Below, one piece after another: positions 21,120 through 29,146 of a stretch of DNA of 41,803 nucleotides (position 1 is its first letter; each line of letters starts with the position of its first letter). The position numbers and the translations under genes were made by a program. Under the pieces are notes generated by a model. It worked only from the letters and a program-made list of their open reading frames with translations, had not been told where the DNA came from and searched no databases. This stretch comes from a virus: the IMG/VR virus record IMGVR_UViG_3300041809_000716, positions 1-41,803 of that record; one strand, given 5' to 3'.

Positions 21120-22925
21120 TTATGCCGCGGCTTGGCCGGGATTGGTCTGCGGGATCGACTCGGACACCTGATCCTGAATCTGCTGCGGGGCCTTTCCGAG
21201 CTTGCCGGCCGCATTCGCCGCCTGTTCGGCCAGGTCCATGGCGCGCTGCTGTGCTGCCTGCTTGGCCCGCGCGGCACGCAGGGCGATCACCTGCTTGAAC
21301 GGACGCTCGAAGGCGGCCGACATTCCTTGGTTGATGGCGAAGGTGCGGAACGCCGCGTCCAGATCCCAGTTGTCCAACAGCTCGGGCTTCTTCATCGCGT
21401 CCGCGGCCTGGATGACGAACTGCAGGGTGTCCATCGTGGCCTTGTTCTGGAGGGCCTTGAGAGCTAGGGCTAGGCGGCTCGTGTAGGTGATTTCCGGCAT
21501 GGCCAGCCGCATCTTGTTTTTCATCCCCGGGACCGGGACGTACATCGACCTCGGAGGCTTCGGGAACTTGCCCGCACGAAACAGGATTCCGAAGATGCGC
21601 TTCAGGTCCGGGCCCGTCTTTTCCGAGATCAGCCGCATGAACATCGGGCTTAGCTGCTCCAGTTTTTCCCCCATGACCTGCGAGATCCCATAGGCCGTTG
21701 CCTTCGAGACATCGATCTGGGAAAGAGCTTTGAAGACGTCGACGTAGAACATCCGGTGGACGGCCTGCTGCTTGCCCTCGATCGACTTCTCGGTGCCAAC
21801 GACATCGGCCTCGGTCATCCACTCTTCGGGCTTTCCCCCGCCCGGAAGATTCGGGTCAAAGCTGGTCCGTCCCCCCGGGCGAAGGTCAACCTGTCCCCAG
21901 AGGCCGATGGGTTCCAAGATTCTCGGGTTGGCGCGCAGTTCTATCTGCCCATCGGAGAACCGCACCATGTAGTTCAACTGCCGGACGTTCGGCAGCGTCT
22001 CGAAGGCCGGCGAGTATCCCCATGGCGAGCCCGTTCCCCACTCGTCGAAGCGAGTTACGGAATCGGGCATCTCGTCGTAGCCGGAGATTCGCACGCAGTC
22101 TTTTTCGTCCATGTCGATGTAGATCGAGGCAATCGGCTTGTTGCGGCCATCCATCTTCATCGGGTCGCGCTCCATCTCGGCGCGCGGGCGGATCGAGTGG
22201 AGGAACTTGAACTCTTTGTCCATGTCCTTGCCGCCTGGGCTCAGGTAGGCATCGCGGCATTTCTTGCAAAGGTTCTCCGGACCGAAGGCCTGCGCCGCTT
22301 GCCGGGCCGTCAGTTTGAACTCGGCATAGACGGTATCGACTATCTCCTCTTCGTCGTTCGCTATGCAGTAGGTCGAAATCTTCCGGCTCCGGCAGTTGAT
22401 CGTCGTGTGCTTGCCCTCCTCGATATGCATGTGCCCGGTGCCGAAGACCGTGCGGCTCTTGTACTGCGTGCCGCTCACCCGATAGTAGTTCGACCGCGAA
22501 AGCTCATCGAGCGCAATCTGCGTACAAATGCCGGTCCAAATCGCCCCATCGTCGTCTTCCTCCATGTTGAGGAACTTCGGCGGTGTCCAGGCGAACCACG
22601 GCTCGGTCGCAGGGGTGGCCCAGTTGGATTGCCCGGTCGTGCAAATCCGGGCATCCTCGATCGCCGTCGTGTCGTAAAGCCTGTCACTCCACCCGCTAGT
22701 GCCTTCCGTCTTCTCGTTGTCTATATCACTCATGTTCGGCAGATAATAATTCGATAAACTCTGCCAAGCAGAATCCCAGATTCCTGTGCGTGCGTTCCGC
22801 AGCTTCTCGTAGCGGGACAACTCCTGGTGGGCCAAGTCGGGATCGCTGTGCGAACGGGGCGGAGGTGCTTCGCCCGACGGTGCCCTGGTGATGTCTTGCA
22901 CGGTATCTACGGCGATGTCGGGCAT
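21120..22925 (-). CDS. Portal (head-tail connector) protein
   Basis: 601 residues, the usual length for T7-type and Bbp-type connectors (500-700). The N-terminal region has Leu-Arg-Asn-Ala-Arg-x-x-x-Trp-Asp-x-Ala-Trp-x-x-Leu-x-x-Tyr-Tyr-Leu-Pro, followed by Leu-Tyr-Asp-Thr-Thr-Ala-Ile and Trp-Phe-Ala-Trp-Thr-Pro, typical of the phage head-to-tail connecting family. It carries Asn-Val-Arg-Gln-Leu-Asn-Tyr and a Pro-Arg-Ile-Leu-Glu-Pro segment in the wing/stem region, then a C-terminal helical Ala/Gln-rich barrel. Twelve copies form the vertex through which TerL pumps DNA. TerL is encoded three small genes upstream. Confident. Confidence 0.9.
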   Translation of the reverse strand: MPDIAVDTVQDITRAPSGEAPPPRSHSDPDLAHQELSRYEKLRNARTGIWDSAWQSLSNYYLPNMSDIDNEKTEGTSGWSDRLYDTTAIEDARICTTGQSNWATPATEPWFAWTPPKFLNMEEDDDGAIWTGICTQIALDELSRSNYYRVSGTQYKSRTVFGTGHMHIEEGKHTTINCRSRKISTYCIANDEEEIVDTVYAEFKLTARQAAQAFGPENLCKKCRDAYLSPGGKDMDKEFKFLHSIRPRAEMERDPMKMDGRNKPIASIYIDMDEKDCVRISGYDEMPDSVTRFDEWGTGSPWGYSPAFETLPNVRQLNYMVRFSDGQIELRANPRILEPIGLWGQVDLRPGGRTSFDPNLPGGGKPEEWMTEADVVGTEKSIEGKQQAVHRMFYVDVFKALSQIDVSKATAYGISQVMGEKLEQLSPMFMRLISEKTGPDLKRIFGILFRAGKFPKPPRSMYVPVPGMKNKMRLAMPEITYTSRLALALKALQNKATMDTLQFVIQAADAMKKPELLDNWDLDAAFRTFAINQGMSAAFERPFKQVIALRAARAKQAAQQRAMDLAEQAANAAGKLGKAPQQIQDQVSESIPQTNPGQAAA

Positions 22926-22926
22926 G

Positions 22927-23193
22927 TCAGCTCCCTAAAGTTTTGGCGCCTGGTCCCATTGACGCCGGAGGTTGCTTTGGATTTGTGGGTGAGGGCGTTG
23001 GATTGCTGGGAAACCAGCCGCCAGTGTCCCCAGCGAAGATCGTACTGGTGAACCCACGCTGCTTCAACGCCTGCCGCCTTGCGTCCTGCTGTGCCTGAAC
23101 GACCTCGGCAGAGCTGTCGGTCACGGGAGGCGTCGCCGCGGGGACCGACGTTGCGGCAATATTCGGCTGAGCGGGCGTCCCCCCGCCGAACAT
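22927..23193 (-). CDS. Small pre-portal protein
   Basis: 88 residues from the ATG at 23193 (10 bases after the previous stop); an earlier Met at 23247 would overlap the upstream gene by 44 bases and is less likely. The N-terminal two-thirds is Pro/Ala/Thr-rich. The middle has Ala-Arg-Arg-Gln-Ala-Leu-Lys-Gln-Arg-Gly-Phe-Thr-Ser-Thr-Ile, a phrase (Arg-Arg-Gly-x-x-Ser-Thr-Ile-Leu/Phe) common in short proteins encoded beside podoviral portals. Function unknown. Confidence 0.65.
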   Translation of the reverse strand: MFGGGTPAQPNIAATSVPAATPPVTDSSAEVVQAQQDARRQALKQRGFTSTIFAGDTGGWFPSNPTPSPTNPKQPPASMGPGAKTLGS

Positions 23194-23203
23194 ATTGCGC
23201 TGC

Positions 23204-23605
23204 TCAACCTGTCTGCGCAGCGGCCAATGGTGATTCGATCGAATCATGGGTGAGCCTGTGTATTCTCTCGATGGGAAATATTTGCAATTCCAATTTACCT
23301 TCACGTAGGCGCTCGAAGGCTATCCACGGAAGAGGAAAAGGGAGGATCGACCATGCTTTGCTCATGTCGCCCGCCATCGCATGGATGTACCAAGTGTCCG
23401 CGAACTCCCTCGGCATGATGTCCAGTGGGATGCCGGTCCCCTCGTGGCGGCTCAGAAAGAATCGGCTCGTCGATCGCCCCATGATGAAGAAGTCCGGCGT
23501 GGCGAATCGAAATCCGTGCATCGAGTGCCAGTCGTCGTAAAACTCGAACGGGTGCTCCTGGGGGTGGAGGCGGTAGGCCTCGGCGATTTGCTCGAAGGGG
23601 CTCAT
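23204..23605 (-). CDS. Conserved-type phage protein, unknown function
   Basis: 133 residues from the ATG overlapping the previous stop (ATGA at 23602-23605). It has many aromatics (Tyr-Asp-Asp-Trp-His-Ser-Met-His, Trp-Tyr-Ile-His-Ala-Met-Ala-Gly-Asp) and a Met-Gly-Arg-Ser-Thr-Ser-Arg-Phe-Phe segment. The Phe-Arg/Phe-x-Thr-Pro-Asp-Phe-Phe-x-Met-Gly-Arg arrangement recalls small proteins between TerL and portal in other podoviruses, some of which look acetyltransferase- or HTH-linked; I cannot place it. Located in a three-gene run TerL to portal. Confidence 0.6.
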   Translation of the reverse strand: MSPFEQIAEAYRLHPQEHPFEFYDDWHSMHGFRFATPDFFIMGRSTSRFFLSRHEGTGIPLDIMPREFADTWYIHAMAGDMSKAWSILPFPLPWIAFERLREGKLELQIFPIERIHRLTHDSIESPLAAAQTG

Positions 23606-23880
23606 TCGGGTGGGTAAAAGTAGAGTTTTGTTTCGCTGGCTGACTCCGTGGCTAACGTCTTCGCCCAAGCGCAGAACAGATCAGAATTGTTCCAATCGCC
23701 GCGCCTGATGCCGATGACCCACTGACCCCAGGCAGTCAGGAAGATGCCGAATGACTGCGCCTCGAACGGTCGGGCCTGGCGCTCGATCTCGTCTGGCACA
23801 TTTGACCGGCTAGTCGCCATGACGAGTACGGACTCCACCGAAGGGCGCCGCATCGGATAGTATGCTCGCTGCGTGGTCAT
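23602..23880 (-). CDS. Small protein downstream of TerL, unknown
   Basis: 92 residues from the ATG overlapping the TerL stop. The product is mixed charged/aromatic with Gly-Ile-Phe-Leu-Thr-Ala-Trp-Gly-Gln-Trp-Val-Ile-Gly-Ile (about 44-58), suggesting a compact beta-type fold, and ends with Tyr-Phe-Tyr-Pro-Pro-Glu. No family recognised. Coupled on both sides, so probably co-translated with TerL and the next gene. Confidence 0.6.
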   Translation of the reverse strand: MTTQRAYYPMRRPSVESVLVMATSRSNVPDEIERQARPFEAQSFGIFLTAWGQWVIGIRRGDWNNSDLFCAWAKTLATESASETKLYFYPPE

Positions 23881-25535
23881 GCCAGTATGCTCCTTGGTTT
23901 CGGCCGCCAGTCGCCGCGGGCCGCATTCCAACCGGCCAGGATGACCTTGCGTTCGCCGCCCTGGCTCTGGCGGGCGATCATGCTCGTGCCGGGCAGCAGT
24001 CCTTTTAGCTCGGCTTCCGCCAGGCAGCGGAGGGCATCGGCTCCGTGGCTGTTCTCGTCGTGGACCGGCATCTCCTTGATGACGCCGCTGCTCGCGTCCT
24101 GCTTGGTGTGGTAGCCTTCAAGGCAACCGATGCCGGATGGCATGATGCGACCCTCGTGGAACCACTCTGTTCCGCAGTTCGTCTTATGGAAGACGAAGCG
24201 AGGGAGCAGGGATCGGAGACGCTGGATGCCGAGCCATTTGTCATCGCAGACGGTCACGACCTGGGTGTTCGGCAGTCCGCACTCGCGCAGATAATCCCGA
24301 TAGCTTTTCCCGCTGAGTTCTTTCGAGTCGGCGTCGTGCGGCAGGAAGTTGGTCTGCACGACCGTCTCGTAGCGGCGCTCCCACTCGCGGACCACCGCGG
24401 AGTAGTAGGGCGGATCCTCCCCGCAGTTGCAGCGGTAGGCCAAGACCCAGAACTCGGTGCCCACGAGCTGAACGAGCCAGATCGACGTGAAGTCGGAGCG
24501 GCCGATGTCCCAGAAGGTCAGCAGCGGATTGTTGCGGTCGTGCTCGAAATCGACGATCCGCTTCTTCGCCCGAAGCTGGGTGATCAGCTTACCGTAGATC
24601 GAACCCGAAACGACGGCCTCGAAGCACTCCTCCACGACCGACGGATACTCTTTGAGGATCGACTCGCCGATAGTCTGCTTCTTTTTGACGTACCAGTACA
24701 TCTGCTCGCGGGTGAGCTTGATGCCGCGCTGGGCCAGGCGCTCGAAGTATTCGGCGTCTTCCTGGCTGAGCTTGAACCACTGATCGACCGCCAGCGTGTA
24801 TTTGCGATGCCTCCACCACTCGAAGAAATGGAACCGCCAGTCCATGGCCGACAGCGGTTCGCGGGCCTCCATGGCGATCCGATTGAAGTGGTACGAGACT
24901 CCGAATTTCCCGCCCTCGTGCGAGGATTCGATGACGACCGTGTTGCCTGGGTGGACAGTGTTGACCGCGCCCTTCTTGATTTCCTCCGCGCGCTCAGGGT
25001 CGTAGAACGAGATGTAGGCCAGCTCCGTCACCCAAAGGAACTGCAGGGTGCCACCGCGCATGTTTGTGCCGCACCAGACCTTCGATCCGTTCTTCCACTG
25101 CATTTCCTTCTTATTGTCGAAGACGAGAGGCACAGAAGCTTTGATCAGCGCACCGATGCCCGAGGTCGTCGGGTCGTCTGCATCGTCCAGGTGCTCGTAG
25201 GCGAAGCTGATCTTGGCAAGCTTGCGCTTGCCGTCGTCGTCCGTCTTGTCGATCACGCCGCAGGTTTTGTTTCCCGAGAAGAGGCAGAAGTCCAACACCC
25301 GGATGGCGACGTAGGTCGAGATCCCGATCTGGCGGGTCTTCAGCACATCGTTCAAGCAGTGCCAGTTGTTGTGAAGCGCCACCTGCTCCTCGTTGGGGTG
25401 AAACTTCACCTTCCGGCCGTTCTCGTCCTCGATCCAGTAAAGATTGTCCAAACGCCACGCTTGGCTGGCGAGCTTCCGGCGTATCTCCTCGCGGGCCGCT
25501 TCCTCGGACACGTGGAGTTGGTCGGCGTCGGTCAT
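23877..25535 (-). CDS. terL: Terminase large subunit
   Basis: 552 residues, normal for TerL. ATPase part: a variant Walker A, Leu-Lys-Thr-Arg-Gln-Ile-Gly-Ile-Ser-Thr (65-74), a Walker B-like Phe-Leu-Trp-Val-Thr-Glu (166-171) and a Glu-Ser-Ser-His-Glu-Gly-Gly coupling motif (203-209). Nuclease part: Phe-Trp-Asp-Ile-Gly-Arg-Ser-Asp (342-349, metal-binding Asp344), a Pro-His-Asp-Ala-Asp segment (400-404) and a final His-Asp-Glu-Asn-Ser-His-Gly-Ala-Asp-Ala-Leu-Arg (493-504, Asp501). It docks on the portal and cuts the genome when the head is full. Unusually it follows the tailspike gene and is about 9.5 kb from the putative small subunit. The start shares one base with the tailspike stop. Confidence 0.92.
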   Translation of the reverse strand: MTDADQLHVSEEAAREEIRRKLASQAWRLDNLYWIEDENGRKVKFHPNEEQVALHNNWHCLNDVLKTRQIGISTYVAIRVLDFCLFSGNKTCGVIDKTDDDGKRKLAKISFAYEHLDDADDPTTSGIGALIKASVPLVFDNKKEMQWKNGSKVWCGTNMRGGTLQFLWVTELAYISFYDPERAEEIKKGAVNTVHPGNTVVIESSHEGGKFGVSYHFNRIAMEAREPLSAMDWRFHFFEWWRHRKYTLAVDQWFKLSQEDAEYFERLAQRGIKLTREQMYWYVKKKQTIGESILKEYPSVVEECFEAVVSGSIYGKLITQLRAKKRIVDFEHDRNNPLLTFWDIGRSDFTSIWLVQLVGTEFWVLAYRCNCGEDPPYYSAVVREWERRYETVVQTNFLPHDADSKELSGKSYRDYLRECGLPNTQVVTVCDDKWLGIQRLRSLLPRFVFHKTNCGTEWFHEGRIMPSGIGCLEGYHTKQDASSGVIKEMPVHDENSHGADALRCLAEAELKGLLPGTSMIARQSQGGERKVILAGWNAARGDWRPKPRSILA

Positions 25536-27052
25536 TAGAATAGTATTTCCGTGATCGAATCGTTGGTTCCGCTGTCCGTGTAGTTCGTCGCGCAGGATGC
25601 GAAGGTCAGGTCTCTCGCGCTCGATGTGTTTGCTGACGAATCAAAAATGAATCCGGTTCCTGTGCATTCCGCTATGAAGCAAGTTGCCACTTTATTATAG
25701 TAACCAGCCAATGAGATTCCGTTCGTGCAGGTTGATGAACCAACCACACCGAGACGGCAGCCTGTGATTATGTTGTAACCGCCAGCTCCTCGTGAACCCG
25801 AAGCCTGTTTGATCCCATACGTCGGCGTCCCGTTCCAAAGCACGTAAAGTTGGTCCACATTGTTCTGCGCAGAGCCGCCGAAATCCACGGCCCCCACATA
25901 GGGATTGCAGTAACATCCACCCTTTATCCAGGTATTCCCGGTCCAGTCCCCACAAACCCACCCTTTTCCCACATTAACGGCATCGCAGTTGTTGAAGACC
26001 GTTCCCTCAGTGGCAAGGGAGGCCCCGGAATTACCGTCTATATTGTACGCGATTGTTGAATTAGTTCCTGCGTAACCATACACAGAGCACCCATCAAGGT
26101 ATGTGTTTCCACCCACCGTAAGAATGTTGAAGCCTATGGTCGGCCAGCTTGCGCTAGTGGACTGTTGGTAGGTTATGTCATTGAGGTAAAAACGCAGGGC
26201 TGGAAAGGTGCTCCTCAGGTCCACCCCGTGGTCCCAGTTGCCAGTGATTAAAATGTCGGCAGCGACCAAAAGCGTCGTGATCGCCGCAGCGCTCGATCCG
26301 CTTGCGTAGGCGAGGGCGTAATATCCTGACCCAGGGGTTCCCGTCTGGTTGAGGGCTAGGTTCCTGATTTGGGCAGTCGAACCCCCCGTCCCATAGTTAA
26401 AATAGATCCCCTGACCTGCGCAGTTCAGATTTGTGCAGCTCTGGCCGTCGCCCAGTACTAGGGCCGGGACGGTGATAGCCGTCAAGTTGCTTGAAATCTT
26501 GTAATTGTTTGGAGTCGCTGGAAAATATAGAACGCCAGCCCCGGCAGAATTTAGGGCGGCTATGGCCGAGTTGATTGCACTAGAGTCATCCGTAGACCCA
26601 TTGCCAGTAGCGCCGTAAGTTTTGACGTTGAACCACGGTAAGGCGCCGGATGATCCGTTCGCCGCAGCGGTAAGCCTACCATCGGCCCCGACCGTGATGT
26701 TCGGGTTGGTGTAGGATCCAGGCGTCACTGCCGTCGCCGGGATGTCGGCCGCAACCATGCTCCTGAACGTCGGTGCTGCTGCAGACCCGCTCGCTGGTCC
26801 TGCGAGAATTTTATTCGCAAGCTGGATCGCCTTCGTGAGCGCCAGTGTTCCTGAACTTGTGATCGGACTTCCTGCGACCGCCAAAATATCGGTCGGCACA
26901 GTCATCGCCACACTTGTTACAGTTCCAGACCCACCCCCACCGCCTCCAGTCGGTGTTCCTCCGGTTGCTGGCGTGTTGTCAGGTTGGGGCCCTTGCGCTG
27001 CCCTGTCTGTGACGGTGACCGATCCCGTATTGCTGGCGGGTGAGCCGGCCAT
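25535..27052 (-). CDS. Tailspike with right-handed beta-helix (pectate-lyase-like)
   Basis: 505 residues with a very strong Shine-Dalgarno. The N-terminus is low-complexity (a Gly run at 36-43), then Gly-Thr-Val-Thr-Ser-Val-x-Met and Ser-Ser-Gly-Thr-Leu-Ala-Leu, standard in phage fibres/spikes. At 139-180 the Trp-Phe-Asn-Val-Lys-Thr-Tyr-Gly-Ala-Thr-Gly-Asn-Gly-x-Thr-Asp-Asp-x-x-Ala-Ile segment followed by Gly-Val-Leu-Tyr-Phe-Pro is the start of a Pectate_lyase_3 beta-helix; repeats of Asn/Gly/Thr-rich coils run to the end. Such spikes bind or cut capsule/O-antigen. It has no recognisable virion-anchoring domain and is encoded away from the tail genes, next to the sugar-transfer cassette. Catalytic residues cannot be assigned. 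Confidence 0.85.
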   Translation of the reverse strand: MAGSPASNTGSVTVTDRAAQGPQPDNTPATGGTPTGGGGGGSGTVTSVAMTVPTDILAVAGSPITSSGTLALTKAIQLANKILAGPASGSAAAPTFRSMVAADIPATAVTPGSYTNPNITVGADGRLTAAANGSSGALPWFNVKTYGATGNGSTDDSSAINSAIAALNSAGAGVLYFPATPNNYKISSNLTAITVPALVLGDGQSCTNLNCAGQGIYFNYGTGGSTAQIRNLALNQTGTPGSGYYALAYASGSSAAAITTLLVAADILITGNWDHGVDLRSTFPALRFYLNDITYQQSTSASWPTIGFNILTVGGNTYLDGCSVYGYAGTNSTIAYNIDGNSGASLATEGTVFNNCDAVNVGKGWVCGDWTGNTWIKGGCYCNPYVGAVDFGGSAQNNVDQLYVLWNGTPTYGIKQASGSRGAGGYNIITGCRLGVVGSSTCTNGISLAGYYNKVATCFIAECTGTGFIFDSSANTSSARDLTFASCATNYTDSGTNDSITEILF

Positions 27053-27058
27053 AACCTT

Positions 27059-27064
27059 CCTCCT
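27059..27064 (-). promoter_or_regulatory. Consensus Shine-Dalgarno of the tailspike
   Basis: AGGAGG on the minus strand, 6 bases before the tailspike ATG (27052) and touching the stop codon of the 56-residue gene. It is the best Shine-Dalgarno in the window. Confidence 0.85.
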
Positions 27065-27235
27065 CTATCGCTTCCGGTGGTCGACTATGCGATGGCCAGG
27101 GTGATGCGTGTGGGCGGACTTGTCGGCCTGGTGGAGCGCGGCGGCGACCGCCTGCCTTTGCGGATGGCCAGCGGCCCTCATCTCGCGGATGTTCCGTGAA
27201 ATCACGCTCCTGCTCGTCCCTCGGTGGAGCGGCAT
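27065..27235 (-). CDS. Small basic phage protein (56 aa)
   Basis: 56 residues. The opening Met-Pro-Leu-x-x-Gly-x-Ser-Arg-x-Val-Ile-Ser-x-Asn-Ile-Arg-Glu followed by Gly-His-Pro-Gln-Arg-Gln-Ala-Val-Ala-Ala-Ala-Leu is a widespread phage/prophage small-protein pattern (Lys/Arg-rich helix, Pro-Gln-x-Gln-Ala-Val-Ala-x-Ala-Leu). Function of the family is unknown; a DNA-binding or head-associated role has been guessed from its charge. It lies between the exported protein and the tailspike, ending just before the tailspike Shine-Dalgarno. Confidence 0.75.
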   Translation of the reverse strand: MPLHRGTSRSVISRNIREMRAAGHPQRQAVAAALHQADKSAHTHHPGHRIVDHRKR

Positions 27236-27245
27236 GATAGCCCCC

Positions 27246-27683
27246 TTACTGAGCCGATGCAGAGCGTCCTATCTCGTGCCAGTTCGAGCCGTCGGAAACC
27301 CACGTCATGCTGATCGACTTGCCCGCCGTCACGACCGCTGTAGCTGTCGGCAAGAAGTACGTCCCGAGCGTGTAGGTCACGGTCCCGCTGGCGTCGGCCG
27401 ATAGGATCGTGATCAAGAACTGCCCGAACTGCCCGGTCTGGCCGGCGTTCACCGTGCAGGTCGCCGAGGTGGTGTTGACCCCCAGAATCTGATGTACGGC
27501 GCCGAGCGACGGATTGAGAGTGATCGTCGCCGCGAAGGTCGAGTGGAGGATCGGGGCACCGGGTCCGCCCGCAATCTGCGCGAGAGGTGCGGCCGGCTGG
27601 TTGTAGATCGTCGCCTGGGCGTGGACGGAAGCGGCGAAAACAATCAGGGCTGCCGCGAAGAGGAATGAGGAGAACTTTTTCAT
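27246..27683 (-). CDS. Exported beta-rich protein
   Basis: 145 residues from ATG 27683; an open frame extending to 27770 is not needed. Residues 1-22 are a clear Sec signal peptide (Met-Lys-Lys, Phe/Ala/Leu core, Ser-Val-His-Ala cleavage). The mature part is Thr/Ala/Gly/Ile-rich with Cys at about 81 and a C-terminal Ser-Met-Thr-Trp-Val-Ser-Asp-Gly-Ser-Asn-Trp-His-Glu-Ile-Gly, a phrase frequent at the ends of phage fibre or decoration proteins. It resembles the exported proteins at 1-2491 in design. It lies between the GT11-like gene and the tailspike unit. Confidence 0.8.
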   Translation of the reverse strand: MKKFSSFLFAAALIVFAASVHAQATIYNQPAAPLAQIAGGPGAPILHSTFAATITLNPSLGAVHQILGVNTTSATCTVNAGQTGQFGQFLITILSADASGTVTYTLGTYFLPTATAVVTAGKSISMTWVSDGSNWHEIGRSASAQ

Positions 27684-27735
27684 GGTTTTGGAAACGAGGA
27701 GGGAAATCCGTTTGTGGGACGTTTGGCCTTGGCTG

Positions 27736-28533
27736 TCAAGAGTCCCTGAGCCGCAGTTCGGAATGCCCAACCCACCACTCGGTCAGGGGCGCGTGGTTGC
27801 CTTCGATGAACGGTACGTCCTGAAAACCTCGGTCTGAGCCTTCATGGGAAATGCCTCGCTGGTCCGGGCTGAAGACTCGATCGTGATTTCCAAGCTCGGC
27901 CGCCCACCAGCTAAAGGTCGAAGGCGCTCGGAACAAAACCTTGGCACGCATCAGCAGAACGAAGTCTGGCAGGAAGCCTATGCCTGGGATGTGGTCGCTC
28001 GCACGTCCCTTCCAGCGGAACATGGGGTCAATATGCGGCACGGTGCTGGGCTCCTCCTCAGAGACGAACACGAGCTTGGCTCGGTCCACCCCATACTGAT
28101 CGCAGGCCCGGAGGTACGAATCTTTGCTGATGCAAATGAATCCCCCGTGCGTCACATAGTCGCCCCAACGTAGGTGCGCTGCAGCCTCAACCGTCGGCAC
28201 CGAACGAAGCAGGTCTAGAATCTCCGGCCGGAACTTGAACCATCGCCGTGCATCCGCCCGCGTGTATATCAGGTGCTTGCCGTGCTGCGGATCGCCCCGG
28301 ATGCAAACGTCCACCCGCCCGTTCCACTGCTCGAACTCGAACGTGCCAACCTCGGGCAGTCCGTTTGGGTACATCGGCATTGTCTCATGCTCGATCCCGA
28401 ATATCTCATGGGCCTGCGGCCAGGGGCTCGTGCGCAGCGTGCAGCCGTACTGCTCAGCGTACTTGCGGGCGAATGCGTATTTAAACAGTCGATTTCCCCA
28501 GCCCCCGCTCATCTCGCAGTCGATGAAGGGCAT
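27736..28533 (-). CDS. GT11-family glycosyltransferase (fucosyltransferase-like)
   Basis: 265 residues, typical for bacterial alpha-1,2-fucosyltransferases. Motifs in order: Gly-Gly-Trp-Gly-Asn-Arg-Leu-Phe-Lys-Tyr-Ala-Phe-Ala (10-22; family consensus GGLGNQ-FQYAFA), His-Leu-Arg-Trp-Gly-Asp-Tyr-Val (120-127; consensus HxRRGDY, with the second Arg replaced by Trp) and Ser-Thr-Phe-Ser-Trp-Trp-Ala-Ala-Glu-Leu (205-214). The enzyme would transfer a sugar, usually fucose from GDP-fucose, to a glycan acceptor in the cytosol. The Arg-to-Trp change sits in the nucleotide-sugar site and could alter donor use. Last gene of the surface-sugar cassette. Confidence 0.85.
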   Translation of the reverse strand: MPFIDCEMSGGWGNRLFKYAFARKYAEQYGCTLRTSPWPQAHEIFGIEHETMPMYPNGLPEVGTFEFEQWNGRVDVCIRGDPQHGKHLIYTRADARRWFKFRPEILDLLRSVPTVEAAAHLRWGDYVTHGGFICISKDSYLRACDQYGVDRAKLVFVSEEEPSTVPHIDPMFRWKGRASDHIPGIGFLPDFVLLMRAKVLFRAPSTFSWWAAELGNHDRVFSPDQRGISHEGSDRGFQDVPFIEGNHAPLTEWWVGHSELRLRDS

Positions 28534-28536
28534 GGC

Positions 28537-29145
28537 TCACTTCGGATTTAGCCACGCCTCGGTCGCTCGGTCCTGCAGCCACTTGATCAGCGGGCCGGCA
28601 ACGAGCGTAGGCACGGCAATGATCACGTCCTCGTAGACGAATACCGCGCGCGGATACCGGGTGAGCAGCTTCACGATCAGCGAGAGGTCAGGCCACTTGT
28701 AGGCATCGTGCGGGTGGACCGGGGGACCGAGAAAGTACCGCGCGTCGTCGATTAGGATGATGTCCTCCAGGTTGTATTCGTTGATCGCCAGAAGTTCTCG
28801 GACAACCGGGCATTCGTCGCCGCTGTCGCCGGCCGTGTTCGATCCCGGTCCCATCCAGTGGGCGTCGAGCCAGAAGATGGCGGGTTCTCCGCGAGCATAA
28901 TACTCAAGAACTTTTGCCGAATCCCCAAAGACGACTTCTATATTCGGCGAGGTTATGAACCGCTCGCAAGCCTTCTGTGCAATGTCCGCTTTGGCCTCGA
29001 TCGTAAGGACGTGCCCGAAGTGCTGCGCGGCCCAGGCGGCGCTGTCCCCCCCGAGCGTACCCGTTTCGATGAATCGTTTGATGCCGCTCTTGTCCTTGAG
29101 GAACAGGACCAGCTCTTGGGGGATGCCGTGTCGTATGGCGCCCAC
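28537..29145 (-). CDS. SAM-methyltransferase-like protein
   Basis: 202 residues. The opening Phe-Ile-Glu-Thr-Gly-Thr-Leu-Gly-Gly-Asp-Ser (25-35) and Val-Leu-Thr-Ile-Glu-Ala-Lys (45-52) match the first two motifs of a Rossmann methyltransferase of the type often encoded beside glycosyltransferases. Phe-Trp-Leu-Asp-Ala-His-Trp (91-97) and Asp-Glu-Cys-Pro-Val-Val-Arg-Glu-Leu (110-118) follow, where similar proteins have an LDAHW / CP-x-x-x-E-L pair. The Gly-rich loop is altered relative to classical GxGxG. Substrate unknown, probably sugar or glycan. Confidence 0.75.
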   Translation of the reverse strand: MGAIRHGIPQELVLFLKDKSGIKRFIETGTLGGDSAAWAAQHFGHVLTIEAKADIAQKACERFITSPNIEVVFGDSAKVLEYYARGEPAIFWLDAHWMGPGSNTAGDSGDECPVVRELLAINEYNLEDIILIDDARYFLGPPVHPHDAYKWPDLSLIVKLLTRYPRAVFVYEDVIIAVPTLVAGPLIKWLQDRATEAWLNPK

Positions 29146-29146
29146 G

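Noticed and set aside
24045-25538. 497-codon plus-strand frame opposite TerL
   Set aside because: TerL on the minus strand has motifs in order; the opposite frame is a mirror shadow with no recognisable sequence features.
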